NCBI GenBank assembly: GCA_031266995.1
Contig: JAIRZY010000023.1
Span: 1 to 37,107 of the forward strand
Length of the DNA stretch: 37,107 nt
Origin: Tannerella sp.
Lineage (GTDB): Bacteria; Bacteroidota; Bacteroidia; Bacteroidales; Tannerellaceae
Reading direction: 5' to 3'
The notes below the pieces were generated by a model. That model saw nothing but the letters and a program-made list of their open reading frames with translations. It searched no databases and was not told where the DNA came from. Within the stretch, counting starts at the first letter, position 1. Every line of letters starts with the position of its first letter. This document shows positions 1 to 8,487 of the stretch, piece by piece. Position numbers and translations under genes: made by a program.

Positions 1-46
1 ATTAGTTACGAGACAGATATATTAAGTTGTAAATATTAAATTGAGA

Positions 47-721
47 ATGAACATGAACAGAGGACCCATTCCATCCACAATGAAGGAATTCAGAGATTAC
101 ATTGACGTCGCTTACGCGAAGGCAGAGGCGAGTGCAGCGAGCTATGGCATTCAACCGTCGCGGGTAAACGCGATAGGCCCGTACTACAAGGACTACACGG
201 AGAAGGATGACCTGGCTAACAATCCGGCTACGGCAACGAAGGCCAACAGAACCGCGCGCAACGTGGCGAGCAGCGAGCTAAAAACGGTGTGGCGGCAGTT
301 CCTGAACGAGTGTATCCGCTACAACCCGCTGGTAGGCACGGCCGACAAGGAGATTTTCGGCATCACGCCGCGCGATGGCATACGCACGCCCGTGCAGGCG
401 CCGAAGGAGAAGGGCAACGTCAGCGCGGAACGCCTGGGAATGCTCGAGTACGAAATTACAGTGACGGACAGCAAGACGACAAAGCGCAAGCTGCCGGAAT
501 ATGCGACGGGCAGCTACATCTATCTGGCCGTGTCGGATCCGGGTACCGAGCCTGAATTTCCCAATGCGTATCGCAAGCAGGACTTTTCGTCGACCGCGCG
601 CCACCGCATGATATTCACGGCGGCCGATCGCATGCGTCAGGCCAACGTCTACGCCCGCTATGCCAACCATCACGGGCAGGAGGGGCCGGCAGGATCAATC
701 GAGACGTTTATTATCAGTTAG
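47..721 (+). CDS. Hypothetical protein: helical N-terminus, Ig/Fn3-like C-terminus, no signal peptide
   Basis: ORF 41..721 opens with TTG; first ATG at 47. The C-terminus 'RMIFTAADRMRQANVYARYANHHGQEGPAGSIETFII' resembles the Fn3-like end of a Bacteroidota hypothetical family I recall. Confidence 0.75.
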   Translation: MNMNRGPIPSTMKEFRDYIDVAYAKAEASAASYGIQPSRVNAIGPYYKDYTEKDDLANNPATATKANRTARNVASSELKTVWRQFLNECIRYNPLVGTADKEIFGITPRDGIRTPVQAPKEKGNVSAERLGMLEYEITVTDSKTTKRKLPEYATGSYIYLAVSDPGTEPEFPNAYRKQDFSSTARHRMIFTAADRMRQANVYARYANHHGQEGPAGSIETFIIS

Positions 722-982
722 TGCACGCTGCGGCCTGCAATGGCGGGAAACGGAACAGCGGAAAAGTCGGACAAATCGAAGCCCGGCTTTTTCCTGTTCC
801 TGCATTATATATATAATGTAAGGCACGGCGCCTGCATGAAATTATTCATGTCGAACGCCCTGCGGCATCAAACCGTGGAAGCAAAGATAACCTCCGTGCT
901 TCCACACAATTTATAATTCATAATTCATAATTGATGTAAAACATCCCGCGTCCTTTACCGTAATAAAAAAGAACACATCCGC

Positions 983-2323
983 ATGATAAAGAAAGGCATT
1001 ATTCTTGTGGTCGACGACAATCGCGGCATCCTCGCGGCCGTCCGCATGTTGCTGGAGACCTGCTTTCAGAAGGTGATCACGTTGACGTCGCCCCAGCAGA
1101 TCGCGTCCGTGCTGCGCGAGGAGAAGGTGGATGCGGTGCTGCTGGACATGAATTTCTCGGCCGGCATCAATACGGGCAATGAGGGGTTGCACTGGCTTGG
1201 CGAAATAAGGAAGATGAACGTCGCGCTGCCGGTCGTGCTCTTCACGGCATACGCAGACATCGGCCTGGCGGTGAGGGGTATCAAGGAGGGCGCGACGGAC
1301 TTCATCGTGAAGCCGTGGGACAACGCGCGGCTGCTCGAGACAATGCGCAACGCCTGCGAGCCTAAGAGCGTGGCCACGGCCGCAGCGCAGGCGACGGCGA
1401 CGGACGGGAGCGACATGTTCTGGGGCACGAGCCGGGTGATGCGGCAACTGCGGCAGCTCGTCGAAAAAGTGGCCGTCACGGATGCTAACATACTGATCAC
1501 AGGCGAGAACGGCACGGGCAAGGAGATGCTTGCGCGCGAGATACACGCGCTTTCGGGGCGTGGGAAGCAGGCACTGGTGACGGTCGACATGGGGGCGATC
1601 ACGGAGACTCTGTTCGAGAGCGAGCTGTTCGGGCACGTGCGCGGCGCCTTCACCGATGCGCGCGCCGACCGCCCCGGCAAGTTCGAGGCCGCGAACCGCG
1701 GGACGCTCTTCATGGATGAGATCGGCAACCTGCCCTATCACCTGCAGGCCAAGTTGCTGACTGTGCTGCAGAACCGCAGCGTTGTGCGCGTGGGCAGCAA
1801 TACACCTGTGGCGGTCGATATTCGCCTCATCGTCGCCACCAACAGAGACCTGCAGGACATGGTCGACCGTGCGCTTTTTCGCGAAGACCTGCTCTACCGC
1901 ATTAACACAATACACGTCGAGATACCGCCCCTGCGCGAACGGACTGACGACATCGTGCCGCTCGCCGAAATGTTCCTCCTCCGCTATGCCGCCCGCTACG
2001 GCAAGCCGGTGCTTCATCTCAGCCCCGCGGCAAAGGAGCGGCTGACGGCGCAGCCATGGACGGGCAACATACGAGAGCTGCAGCACGCGCTCGAGAAGGC
2101 CGTCATCATCTGCGACGGCGACACGCTGGACGCGGGCGACTTCGACCTGCCGCGACGCGCTGCCGCACAGTCGAAAAAGGAGGCTGCCACGCTGGGCGAA
2201 ATGGAATACCGCATGATACGCGAGGCGATGGAGCGGTTTGACGGCAACCTCTCGCTCGTGGCCGGACAGCTCGGCATCTCGCGGCAGACGCTGTACAACA
2301 AAATCAAACGCTACGAACTCTGA
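983..2323 (+). CDS. Sigma-54-dependent response regulator (receiver, AAA+, Fis-type HTH)
   Basis: Receiver 'ILVVDDN...VLLDMNF...KPW', AAA+ 'GENGTGKEMLAREIH', 'GTLFMDEIGNLP', C-terminal HTH 'LSLVAGQLGISRQTLYNKIKRY'. The GAFTGA loop reads GAFTDA. Confidence 0.95.
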   Translation: MIKKGIILVVDDNRGILAAVRMLLETCFQKVITLTSPQQIASVLREEKVDAVLLDMNFSAGINTGNEGLHWLGEIRKMNVALPVVLFTAYADIGLAVRGIKEGATDFIVKPWDNARLLETMRNACEPKSVATAAAQATATDGSDMFWGTSRVMRQLRQLVEKVAVTDANILITGENGTGKEMLAREIHALSGRGKQALVTVDMGAITETLFESELFGHVRGAFTDARADRPGKFEAANRGTLFMDEIGNLPYHLQAKLLTVLQNRSVVRVGSNTPVAVDIRLIVATNRDLQDMVDRALFREDLLYRINTIHVEIPPLRERTDDIVPLAEMFLLRYAARYGKPVLHLSPAAKERLTAQPWTGNIRELQHALEKAVIICDGDTLDAGDFDLPRRAAAQSKKEAATLGEMEYRMIREAMERFDGNLSLVAGQLGISRQTLYNKIKRYEL

Positions 2324-2335
2324 ACGCTTACCGCG

Positions 2336-3652
2336 ATGCCGAAAGGATTTTTAAACAGCCTCACCTTCCGCCTCAGCGTCCTGCTCGCTGCCACGGTTGC
2401 CGTGACTTTCTTTATCCTCGAACGCGAATGGTTTCTCCTGGGCGCCGCCGCCATTCTCTGGCTCCACGCGCTCCAAAAGGTGAGGAAGCTCTTCAGACGC
2501 CATGCCGAGAAGCTGACTATCATGTTCGACGCCATCGACAATGCCGACTACGCCTTTAAATTCGCCACCGAAGGACGCTACTCGCACGACCGCACGGTCA
2601 ATACCTCGCTCAACCGCATCACTCAGATATTCCTTCAGGCGCGAAAGGTCGCCATCGAAAAGGAAAAGTACTACGAATTGATCATAAACAGCATATCGAC
2701 GGGCATTCTCGTGATTGACGACCGGGGCTTCGTCTTCCAGACCAACGGTGAGGCGCTCCGCATGCTGGGACTGCCGGTCTTCACCCACGTCCGCCAGCTC
2801 GGCCGCATAGACAGCCACCTCGAGACGCTCATCACGAACGTCCGCCCTGGCGATCGCCATCAGATCGCGCTCTCCAGCGAGCGCGAAACCGTCTCGCTCG
2901 CCATCCACGTGTCCGGCACCACGCTCCAGGGCAAGCATGTGCGCATCATCGCCATCAATGACATACGCAGCGAGCTGGATGAAAAGGAGATCGACTCGTG
3001 GATACGCCTGACGCGCGTCCTGACACACGAAATCATGAACTCCATCACGCCCGTCACCTCGCTCAGCGAGACGCTCCTCGCCATCCACGGCGACGCCGAC
3101 CGCGAAATACGCAACGGCCTCGACATCATCTGCAGCACCGGCAAGAGCCTGATCGCCTTCGTCGACTCTTACCGCAAATTCACCCACATACCCCCGCCGC
3201 GGCCCGCGCTCTTCTACGTCCGCAAATTCGTTGAGCGCATGAGGCAGCTCGCCATGCATCAGAACACGTACCCGAACATCACGATCTCCCTGCATGTCGC
3301 GCCCGACGATCTGATTCTCCACGCCGACGAAAACCTCATCGGCCAGGTCATACTCAACCTGCTCAAAAACGCCATGCAGGCCATCAGCCACGAACAGGCG
3401 GACGGACACATCGAACTGAAAGCCTTCTGCAACAAAACCGAATCCGTCGTCATCGAAATCGGCAACAACGGCCCCGCCATCCCGCCCGAAGAAGCGGCAC
3501 ACATCTTCGTTCCCTTCTTCACCACCCGCGAGGGCGGCAGCGGCATCGGCCTGTCCGTCGCCCGCCAGATCATGCGCCTCTCGGGCGGAAGCATCACGCT
3601 GAAAAACACGCCACCGGGAAAATTGACTACATTCGTGCTCGTCTTTCCATAA
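2336..3652 (+). CDS. Membrane sensor histidine kinase, partner of the upstream regulator
   Basis: Hydrophobic N-terminus, H-box 'LTHEIMNSITPVTSL', N/G boxes 'NLLKNAMQA', 'GGSGIGLSVARQIM'; 12 nt after the regulator stop. Confidence 0.93.
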   Translation: MPKGFLNSLTFRLSVLLAATVAVTFFILEREWFLLGAAAILWLHALQKVRKLFRRHAEKLTIMFDAIDNADYAFKFATEGRYSHDRTVNTSLNRITQIFLQARKVAIEKEKYYELIINSISTGILVIDDRGFVFQTNGEALRMLGLPVFTHVRQLGRIDSHLETLITNVRPGDRHQIALSSERETVSLAIHVSGTTLQGKHVRIIAINDIRSELDEKEIDSWIRLTRVLTHEIMNSITPVTSLSETLLAIHGDADREIRNGLDIICSTGKSLIAFVDSYRKFTHIPPPRPALFYVRKFVERMRQLAMHQNTYPNITISLHVAPDDLILHADENLIGQVILNLLKNAMQAISHEQADGHIELKAFCNKTESVVIEIGNNGPAIPPEEAAHIFVPFFTTREGGSGIGLSVARQIMRLSGGSITLKNTPPGKLTTFVLVFP

Positions 3653-3660
3653 TTATAATG

Positions 3661-3668
3661 TATCTTTG
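3661..3668 (+). promoter_or_regulatory. Bacteroidota-type -7 element TATCTTTG upstream of the SGNH hydrolase
   Basis: TATCTTTG matches TAnnTTTG, 33 nt before the ATG at 3701. Confidence 0.5.
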
Positions 3669-3700
3669 CCGAACCGACAATAAACTTTGAAATAAACACA

Positions 3701-4474
3701 ATGAACACAAGACGTAACTTTTTAAGAAAAGGAATGTGGGGCGGACTGAGCCTCGCCATGCTGCCCGAAATTGCTGCCGCAGCCGTAAACGGACGCCACG
3801 ACATGGACGCGTCCGGAATCAGCCTGAAGCAAAACAGCGTAATCCTCTTCCAGGGCGATTCCATCACGGACTGCGGGCGAAACCGCGAAGCCACGGTCTG
3901 CAACACCTTCGACATGCTTGGCCCGGGCTACGCGCTGTTTGCCGCCACCCAGGTCATGAAACGCCATGCCGCCCTGCAGCCGAAAATCTACAACCGCGGC
4001 ATCAGCGGCAATAAAGTCTTCCAGTTGCGCGACCGCTGGGAGACGGAGGCGCTCGCCTTCATGCCGGACGTGCTGAGCATCCTGATCGGCGTAAACGATT
4101 TCTGGCACACCCTGAGCAGCGGATACAAGGGAACGGTCGAGGTCTACGACCGCGACTTGCGCGACCTGTTGAAGTATACGAAAGAGAAGTTGCCCGCCGT
4201 CCAGCTCGTACTGTGCGAACCGTTTGCGATCAGAGGCGGTTCGGCCATCGACGAGCCGAGATGGTTTCCCGCTTTCGACGGATACAGGGCGGCGCTGAAG
4301 CGGATAGCGGAAGACTTCGGCGCGACGTTCGTCCCGTTCCAGTCGGCTTTCGACGCGGCGGTAAAGCTCGCGCCGGCGCGCTACTGGTCGGCCGACGGCG
4401 TTCACCCCGACCTGCCCGGACGCCAGCTCATGGCCGAGGTATGGCTGGAAGCAACCGGACTGAACAGGCAGTAA
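3701..4474 (+). CDS. SGNH/GDSL hydrolase with probable Tat signal
   Basis: N-terminus 'NTRRNFLRKG...LAMLPEIAAAA'; SGNH blocks 'FQGDSITD', 'GISGNKV', 'IGVNDFW', 'DGVHPD'. Confidence 0.92.
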   Translation: MNTRRNFLRKGMWGGLSLAMLPEIAAAAVNGRHDMDASGISLKQNSVILFQGDSITDCGRNREATVCNTFDMLGPGYALFAATQVMKRHAALQPKIYNRGISGNKVFQLRDRWETEALAFMPDVLSILIGVNDFWHTLSSGYKGTVEVYDRDLRDLLKYTKEKLPAVQLVLCEPFAIRGGSAIDEPRWFPAFDGYRAALKRIAEDFGATFVPFQSAFDAAVKLAPARYWSADGVHPDLPGRQLMAEVWLEATGLNRQ

Positions 4475-4515
4475 AATTTTTTCCTGAATTTTTTTTTGTT
4501 TTCGGAAAAACGCTT

Positions 4516-4523
4516 TATCTTTG
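4516..4523 (+). promoter_or_regulatory. -7 element TATCTTTG upstream of the tRNA region
   Basis: TATCTTTG with an upstream TTTG at 4495-4498 (17 bp spacing). Confidence 0.55.
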
Positions 4524-4565
4524 CCGCCGGAATCAGCAGAGAGAATGCCGGTACAAATGTAAAAA

Positions 4566-4602
4566 ATATGGAAACAGCTCAGTTGGCAGAGCACGGCCTT
4601 GT
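4566..4602 (+). pseudogene. tRNA-Gly 5'-half remnant
   Basis: 'ggaaacagctcagttggcagagcacggccttgtcc' closely matches the 5' half of the intact tRNA at 4664 ('ggaaatagctcagttggtagagcacgaccttgcc'). No matching anticodon 3' strand, T-arm or acceptor strand follows. Confidence 0.7.
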
Positions 4603-4663
4603 CCCCGAAAGTCAGATGTAAACTGACCCGGGCAAGACGAGAAGCCCGCCAAAAGAGGAAAAT

Positions 4664-4736
<73 letters not shown>

Positions 4737-4781
4737 CTGTTTTAGTCAAGCAAAATGAGCGTTAGTAAATAAATGGAGGAG

Positions 4782-4817
4782 CGCCTTTCGGAGTCACGTC
4801 CGGGAGGCGTTTTCTTT
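4782..4817 (+). terminator. Rho-independent terminator after tRNA-Gly
   Basis: Stem CGCCTTTCGGA/TCCGGGAGGCG (with G-U pairs), loop GTCACG, then TTTTCTTT. Confidence 0.75.
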
Positions 4818-5001
4818 ATGAGCAAACTGAACAATGTGAGAACCGGCAAATGAGGCATTTCATTTTCACATTCTCTCATTTTCTCACCCTCACATCTGCT
4901 AATTTGCCGATTTTTGCGTGTGGAATCCGCGCGCTTCATGCATCTATTCGAGCGGAGGCTGCGGCAGCCGCCGCAATCTCCAATCATACTGGCATTATTT
5001 T

Positions 5002-5040
5002 GGCGCCGGAGAAGGACATGTTCCTCTCCGGCGCCTTTTT
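5002..5040 (+). terminator. Strong hairpin followed by T5
   Basis: GGCGCCGGAGA/TCTCCGGCGCC, 11 bp perfect stem, then TTTTT on the + strand. Confidence 0.6.
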
Positions 5041-5058
5041 GTCTCTGCGTCGGCGGCC

Positions 5059-6729
5059 TTACCGGTACAGGTAGCGGCGGATGCTCTGTTTCGGCGTCTT
5101 CTCGAAACTTTCGTCACGCAGGCTGAACGATGCGACCTGGCAGTAGCGCGGGATGGTTCTGTTGAGCTGCTGCAGGTTGGAGTCCATGATGCCCTGCAGC
5201 GCCCCGTCCGTCAGTCCGTCCGTCCGTGCCCGGGCGCGGTCGGGGACGACGAGCGCCACGATCTTCTCGTCGCGCATGACGACCAGCGATTCGAGCACGT
5301 AGGGCAGCGCGTTCAGCACCGATTCGAGTTCTTCCGGATAGACGTTCTGCCCGTTGGAGGTCAGGATCATCGTCTTGCTGCGTCCGCGGATGTAGAGGAA
5401 GCCGTCGCGGTCCATTGTCCCCAGGTCGCCCGTGCGCATCCATCCGTCGTCCGTCATCATCTCGGCCGTCGCCTCCGCGTTGCGGCAGTATCCCAGCATG
5501 CAGTTCATGCCGCGCACGAGGATTTCGCCCGCCTCGTTTTCGGGGTCGTCCGACTCGATCCGTACCTCCATGCGGTCGACCACGCGGCCGACCGAGCCGC
5601 AGCGAAACGTGTCCCACTGCTCGTATGCCACCAGCGGCCCGCATTCGGTCATGCCGTAGCCGACGGTGTAGCGAAATTTGATCTCGCGCAGAAACGCCTC
5701 CACGTCGCGGTTGATGGCCGCGCCGCCGATGACGATCTCGACGAAGCGCCCGCCGAAGACGCCGTCGAGCCTGCGGCGGATGACGCGGAGCAGGAGCGTG
5801 CGGACGAGCGGCGTGCGGTAGAGCGCCTTCACGAGCGGCCGGCGGAGCAGCGGAAACACGCTGTTCGTGACCACCTTCTCGATGATCAGCGGCACGGTGA
5901 TGATGAGCTTCGGGCGAACCTGGCCGAAGACTTCAATGATGGCTTTCGGGCTGGGTATGCGCGTGAGGAAATGGATGTGGCAGCCCTTGTTGATGCCGTT
6001 CATGATCTCGAAGGCGAGGCCATACATGTGCGCCATCGGCAGGATGGCCACCAGCGAATCGCCGGAGTGGATAAAGGGCAGGCATTTGGCGGCATACACC
6101 GTGTTGCTCCACAGGCTGCGGCAGGGTATCATCACGCCTTTGGAGAAGCCCGTCGTCCCCGACGTGTAATTTATTATCGCCAGTTCGTCGGGCGCCTCGT
6201 CGTGATAGCAGATCTGTCCGGGCGCGAAGGCGGGATATTTCGCGAGGAAATGCGCCTCCAGTTCTTCGCACACCTGCGCCATCCCGTCGAGGCGGCTGTA
6301 GAGCGCCGCGCCGCTGTCGAGCGACACGCAGAGCGTAAGGCCCGGCATCGCTTCGCGGTCGAGCTGCCCCCAGATGGAGTCGGACACGAGCAGCGCCTTC
6401 GACTCCGAGTGATCGACGATGTGATGCATGCTTTCGGGCTTGAAATCGTGCAGGATGGGTACGGCCACGCACCCGCGGCTCAGTATCCCGAAAAACGCCA
6501 CGGCCCAGCGCGCCGAGTTGCGCCCCGCGAGCGCGACGCGGTCGCCGCGGCGGATGTCCGCGCGGTCGAACAGGATGTGCAGCTTTTCTATCTCGCGCGC
6601 AAGGTCGCTGTACAGAAGCGTCCGGCCCTTGAAATCCGTCAGCGCCGGCTGCGTCCAGTGCCTGCGGATGCTCGCTTCGATCAGTTTTAGAAATTTCTCT
6701 TCCATAAGGACGGTATCATTTAAGTTCAT
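5059..6729 (-). CDS. AMP-forming acyl-CoA synthetase/ligase
   Basis: 'INYTSGTTGFSKGVMI', 'GYGMTECGPLV', 'GWMRTGDLGTMDRDGFLYIRGR'. Start taken at internal ATG (MNLNDTVLMEEKF) or 6705. Confidence 0.93.
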   Translation of the reverse strand: MNLNDTVLMEEKFLKLIEASIRRHWTQPALTDFKGRTLLYSDLAREIEKLHILFDRADIRRGDRVALAGRNSARWAVAFFGILSRGCVAVPILHDFKPESMHHIVDHSESKALLVSDSIWGQLDREAMPGLTLCVSLDSGAALYSRLDGMAQVCEELEAHFLAKYPAFAPGQICYHDEAPDELAIINYTSGTTGFSKGVMIPCRSLWSNTVYAAKCLPFIHSGDSLVAILPMAHMYGLAFEIMNGINKGCHIHFLTRIPSPKAIIEVFGQVRPKLIITVPLIIEKVVTNSVFPLLRRPLVKALYRTPLVRTLLLRVIRRRLDGVFGGRFVEIVIGGAAINRDVEAFLREIKFRYTVGYGMTECGPLVAYEQWDTFRCGSVGRVVDRMEVRIESDDPENEAGEILVRGMNCMLGYCRNAEATAEMMTDDGWMRTGDLGTMDRDGFLYIRGRSKTMILTSNGQNVYPEELESVLNALPYVLESLVVMRDEKIVALVVPDRARARTDGLTDGALQGIMDSNLQQLNRTIPRYCQVASFSLRDESFEKTPKQSIRRYLYR

Positions 6730-6737
6730 GCAAATGT

Positions 6738-6958
6738 ATGAAGAAAATTCAAAATAACAAATTAGCAAATATGTCAATTAGCAAATTAGCAAATTAGCAA
6801 ATGTGAGAATTAGCAAATTGGTAAATGTGAGAATGAACTGTCACATTCCCCCATTCTCTCATTCTCACATTTTCTCATTGTCTCATTCTCTCATTCTCTC
6901 ATTTGCTAATTTGCTCATTTGCTAATTTGTTATTTTGCTAATTGTCACATTTGCTAAA
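6738..6958. repeat. AT-rich simple-repeat block with inverted layout
   Basis: Left arm repeats 'TAGCAAAT', centre repeats 'CTCATTCT', right arm repeats 'TTTGCTAA'. Confidence 0.8.
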
Positions 6959-7037
6959 CAGGATCGCCGGTTTTACAAATAATATGAATTTTCGAATAAA
7001 AAAATCTATATCCTCGACTGCATAATAAAAAAAACCA

Positions 7038-7045
7038 TATCTTTG
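7038..7045 (+). promoter_or_regulatory. Possible -7 element TATCTTTG upstream of array A
   Basis: TATCTTTG matches TAnnTTTG; no clear -33 element. Confidence 0.35.
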
Positions 7046-7217
7046 CAGCCATAAATATTTCAGGAATATACCGGAAAATGAGAAAGACATTCGGACATTG
7101 CGCAAACTTGACATACTCACCGCTTCCTGCGGACGGAGGAGGCCTTTTGCCGCGTCCGTTTCCGCCGTGCGCCGGGCGCCGGGCGGCGAGGCGGAAAAAG
7201 CTATCGCGCTGTGCTGC

Positions 7218-7450
7218 AAACTTTCCCCAAGTGGGGAAACCTTCTCGCACGGTGCGAGAAACTTTCCCCAAGTGGGGAAACCTTCTCGCACGGTGCGACG
7301 AACTTTCCCCGAGTGGGGAAACCTTCTCGCACGGTGCGACGAACTTTCCCCGAGTGGGGAAACTTTCTCGCACGGTGCGGCGAACTTTCCCCGAGTGGGG
7401 AAACCTTCTCGCACGGTGCGACGAACTTTCCCCGAGTGGGGAAACCTTCC
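7218..7450. repeat. Array A: 41-bp tandem repeat of alternating palindromes
   Basis: Five full units and one partial of '[AG]AACTTTCCCC[AG]AGTGGGGAAACCTTCTCGCACGGTGCGAC'. Palindrome 1 is TTTCCCC-NAGT-GGGGAAA; palindrome 2 is TTCTCGCAC-G-GTGCGAGAA in unit 1. Confidence 0.97.
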
Positions 7451-7492
7451 TTCCGTACGCTTTAAAGTATTAATCATATAAATTTAAATGAA

Positions 7493-8443
7493 ATGAAAAA
7501 GATTCAATCAATTCACCTGCACGTTTTTCGCAACGATGAACACTGCGAATATCATGTCGTTTTCGGAGACCTTGTTCCGCAGTTCAAAACCGTAGAAGAA
7601 CTTGTCGCCACGCTCTTCCTCACGCATACCAACCTCCTCAACCGTGAGAAGCAGTTGCTAAACACGATGCACAAGAGTGACTACACGAAACTGATTGCCG
7701 AAGCCGCCCACCGCGTCGACCACGCGATCATCGGCATGCGCGGCGTGGTTGAGGCCACGCTCCACCACTTCAACCCCGCCACGGCCGAGGCCGCCCGGAG
7801 CATCCTTAACCGTATTGATGCGTTCGGCCATCTCACCCGGAAGGCGTATGAGGAAGAGACCATCGACGTCAATCTCCTGATCGAAGACTTTCAGGGCAGC
7901 TACGCCGCCAAAGTCACCCTCGTGGGGCTGACGGCGTGGGTTACCGAGCTGCAGGCGGCCGAGACGGAGTTCGAGACACTGCTCGGCGAGCGCAGCGTCG
8001 AGTCGGCCCACAAGCCGCAGGAGCAGTTCCGCGACGTGAGGCGCGAAATCGACGACGTATACAACCGGATGGTCGACCGCATCAACGCCGCCGCCACGCT
8101 CGACGATGCCGGCGCGTACTACGAGTTCGTCGATCAGCTCAACGCCCAGATCACCTACTTCAACAATCACGCCCACCAGCGTGCGCGCAAGAACCTGAGC
8201 GCGGGCGAGGCGTGCGTGATCGAACCCATCGACCTGCAGCACTACACGGGCAAGGCCATCACGCCCGTGCCCGCCGTCCACTATCGCGAGGAGGGCAAGC
8301 CGACCGTCGAACTCGTCTTCGGGAAAGACTTCACGACGACGTACAGAAACAACGTCAACGTCGGCATGGCGGAAATCGTCGTCCACGGCAAGGGCGGCTA
8401 TCGCGGGCAGAAGACGGTCACGTTTGCCATCGCAAGAATTTAA
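7493..8443 (+). CDS. DUF6261-like hypothetical protein with C-terminal Ig-like module
   Basis: N-terminus 'MKKIQSIHLHVFRNDEH' recalls DUF6261; C-terminus 'VFGKDFTTTYRNNVNVGMAEIVVHGKGGYRGQKTVTFAI' recalls bacterial surface Ig-like repeats. Confidence 0.8.
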   Translation: MKKIQSIHLHVFRNDEHCEYHVVFGDLVPQFKTVEELVATLFLTHTNLLNREKQLLNTMHKSDYTKLIAEAAHRVDHAIIGMRGVVEATLHHFNPATAEAARSILNRIDAFGHLTRKAYEEETIDVNLLIEDFQGSYAAKVTLVGLTAWVTELQAAETEFETLLGERSVESAHKPQEQFRDVRREIDDVYNRMVDRINAAATLDDAGAYYEFVDQLNAQITYFNNHAHQRARKNLSAGEACVIEPIDLQHYTGKAITPVPAVHYREEGKPTVELVFGKDFTTTYRNNVNVGMAEIVVHGKGGYRGQKTVTFAIARI

Positions 8444-8487
8444 GATTCAAAATTCAATATTCAAGATTATTCAATATTATTTATAAG

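Noticed and set aside
780-910. CATTATATATATAATG palindrome and GTGGAAGCA...TGCTTCCAC hairpin as a regulatory element
   Set aside because: Isolated hairpins between genes with no T-tract and no repeated copies; insufficient evidence for a specific function.
4918-6690. 590-aa plus-strand ORF opposite the acyl-CoA synthetase
   Set aside because: Antisense shadow; His/Val/Arg-rich translation without domain motifs.
6938-7481. Multiple overlapping ORFs through array A on both strands
   Set aside because: The 41-bp unit lacks stops in several frames and its period shifts the frame each repeat, so openness is an artefact of the repeat.
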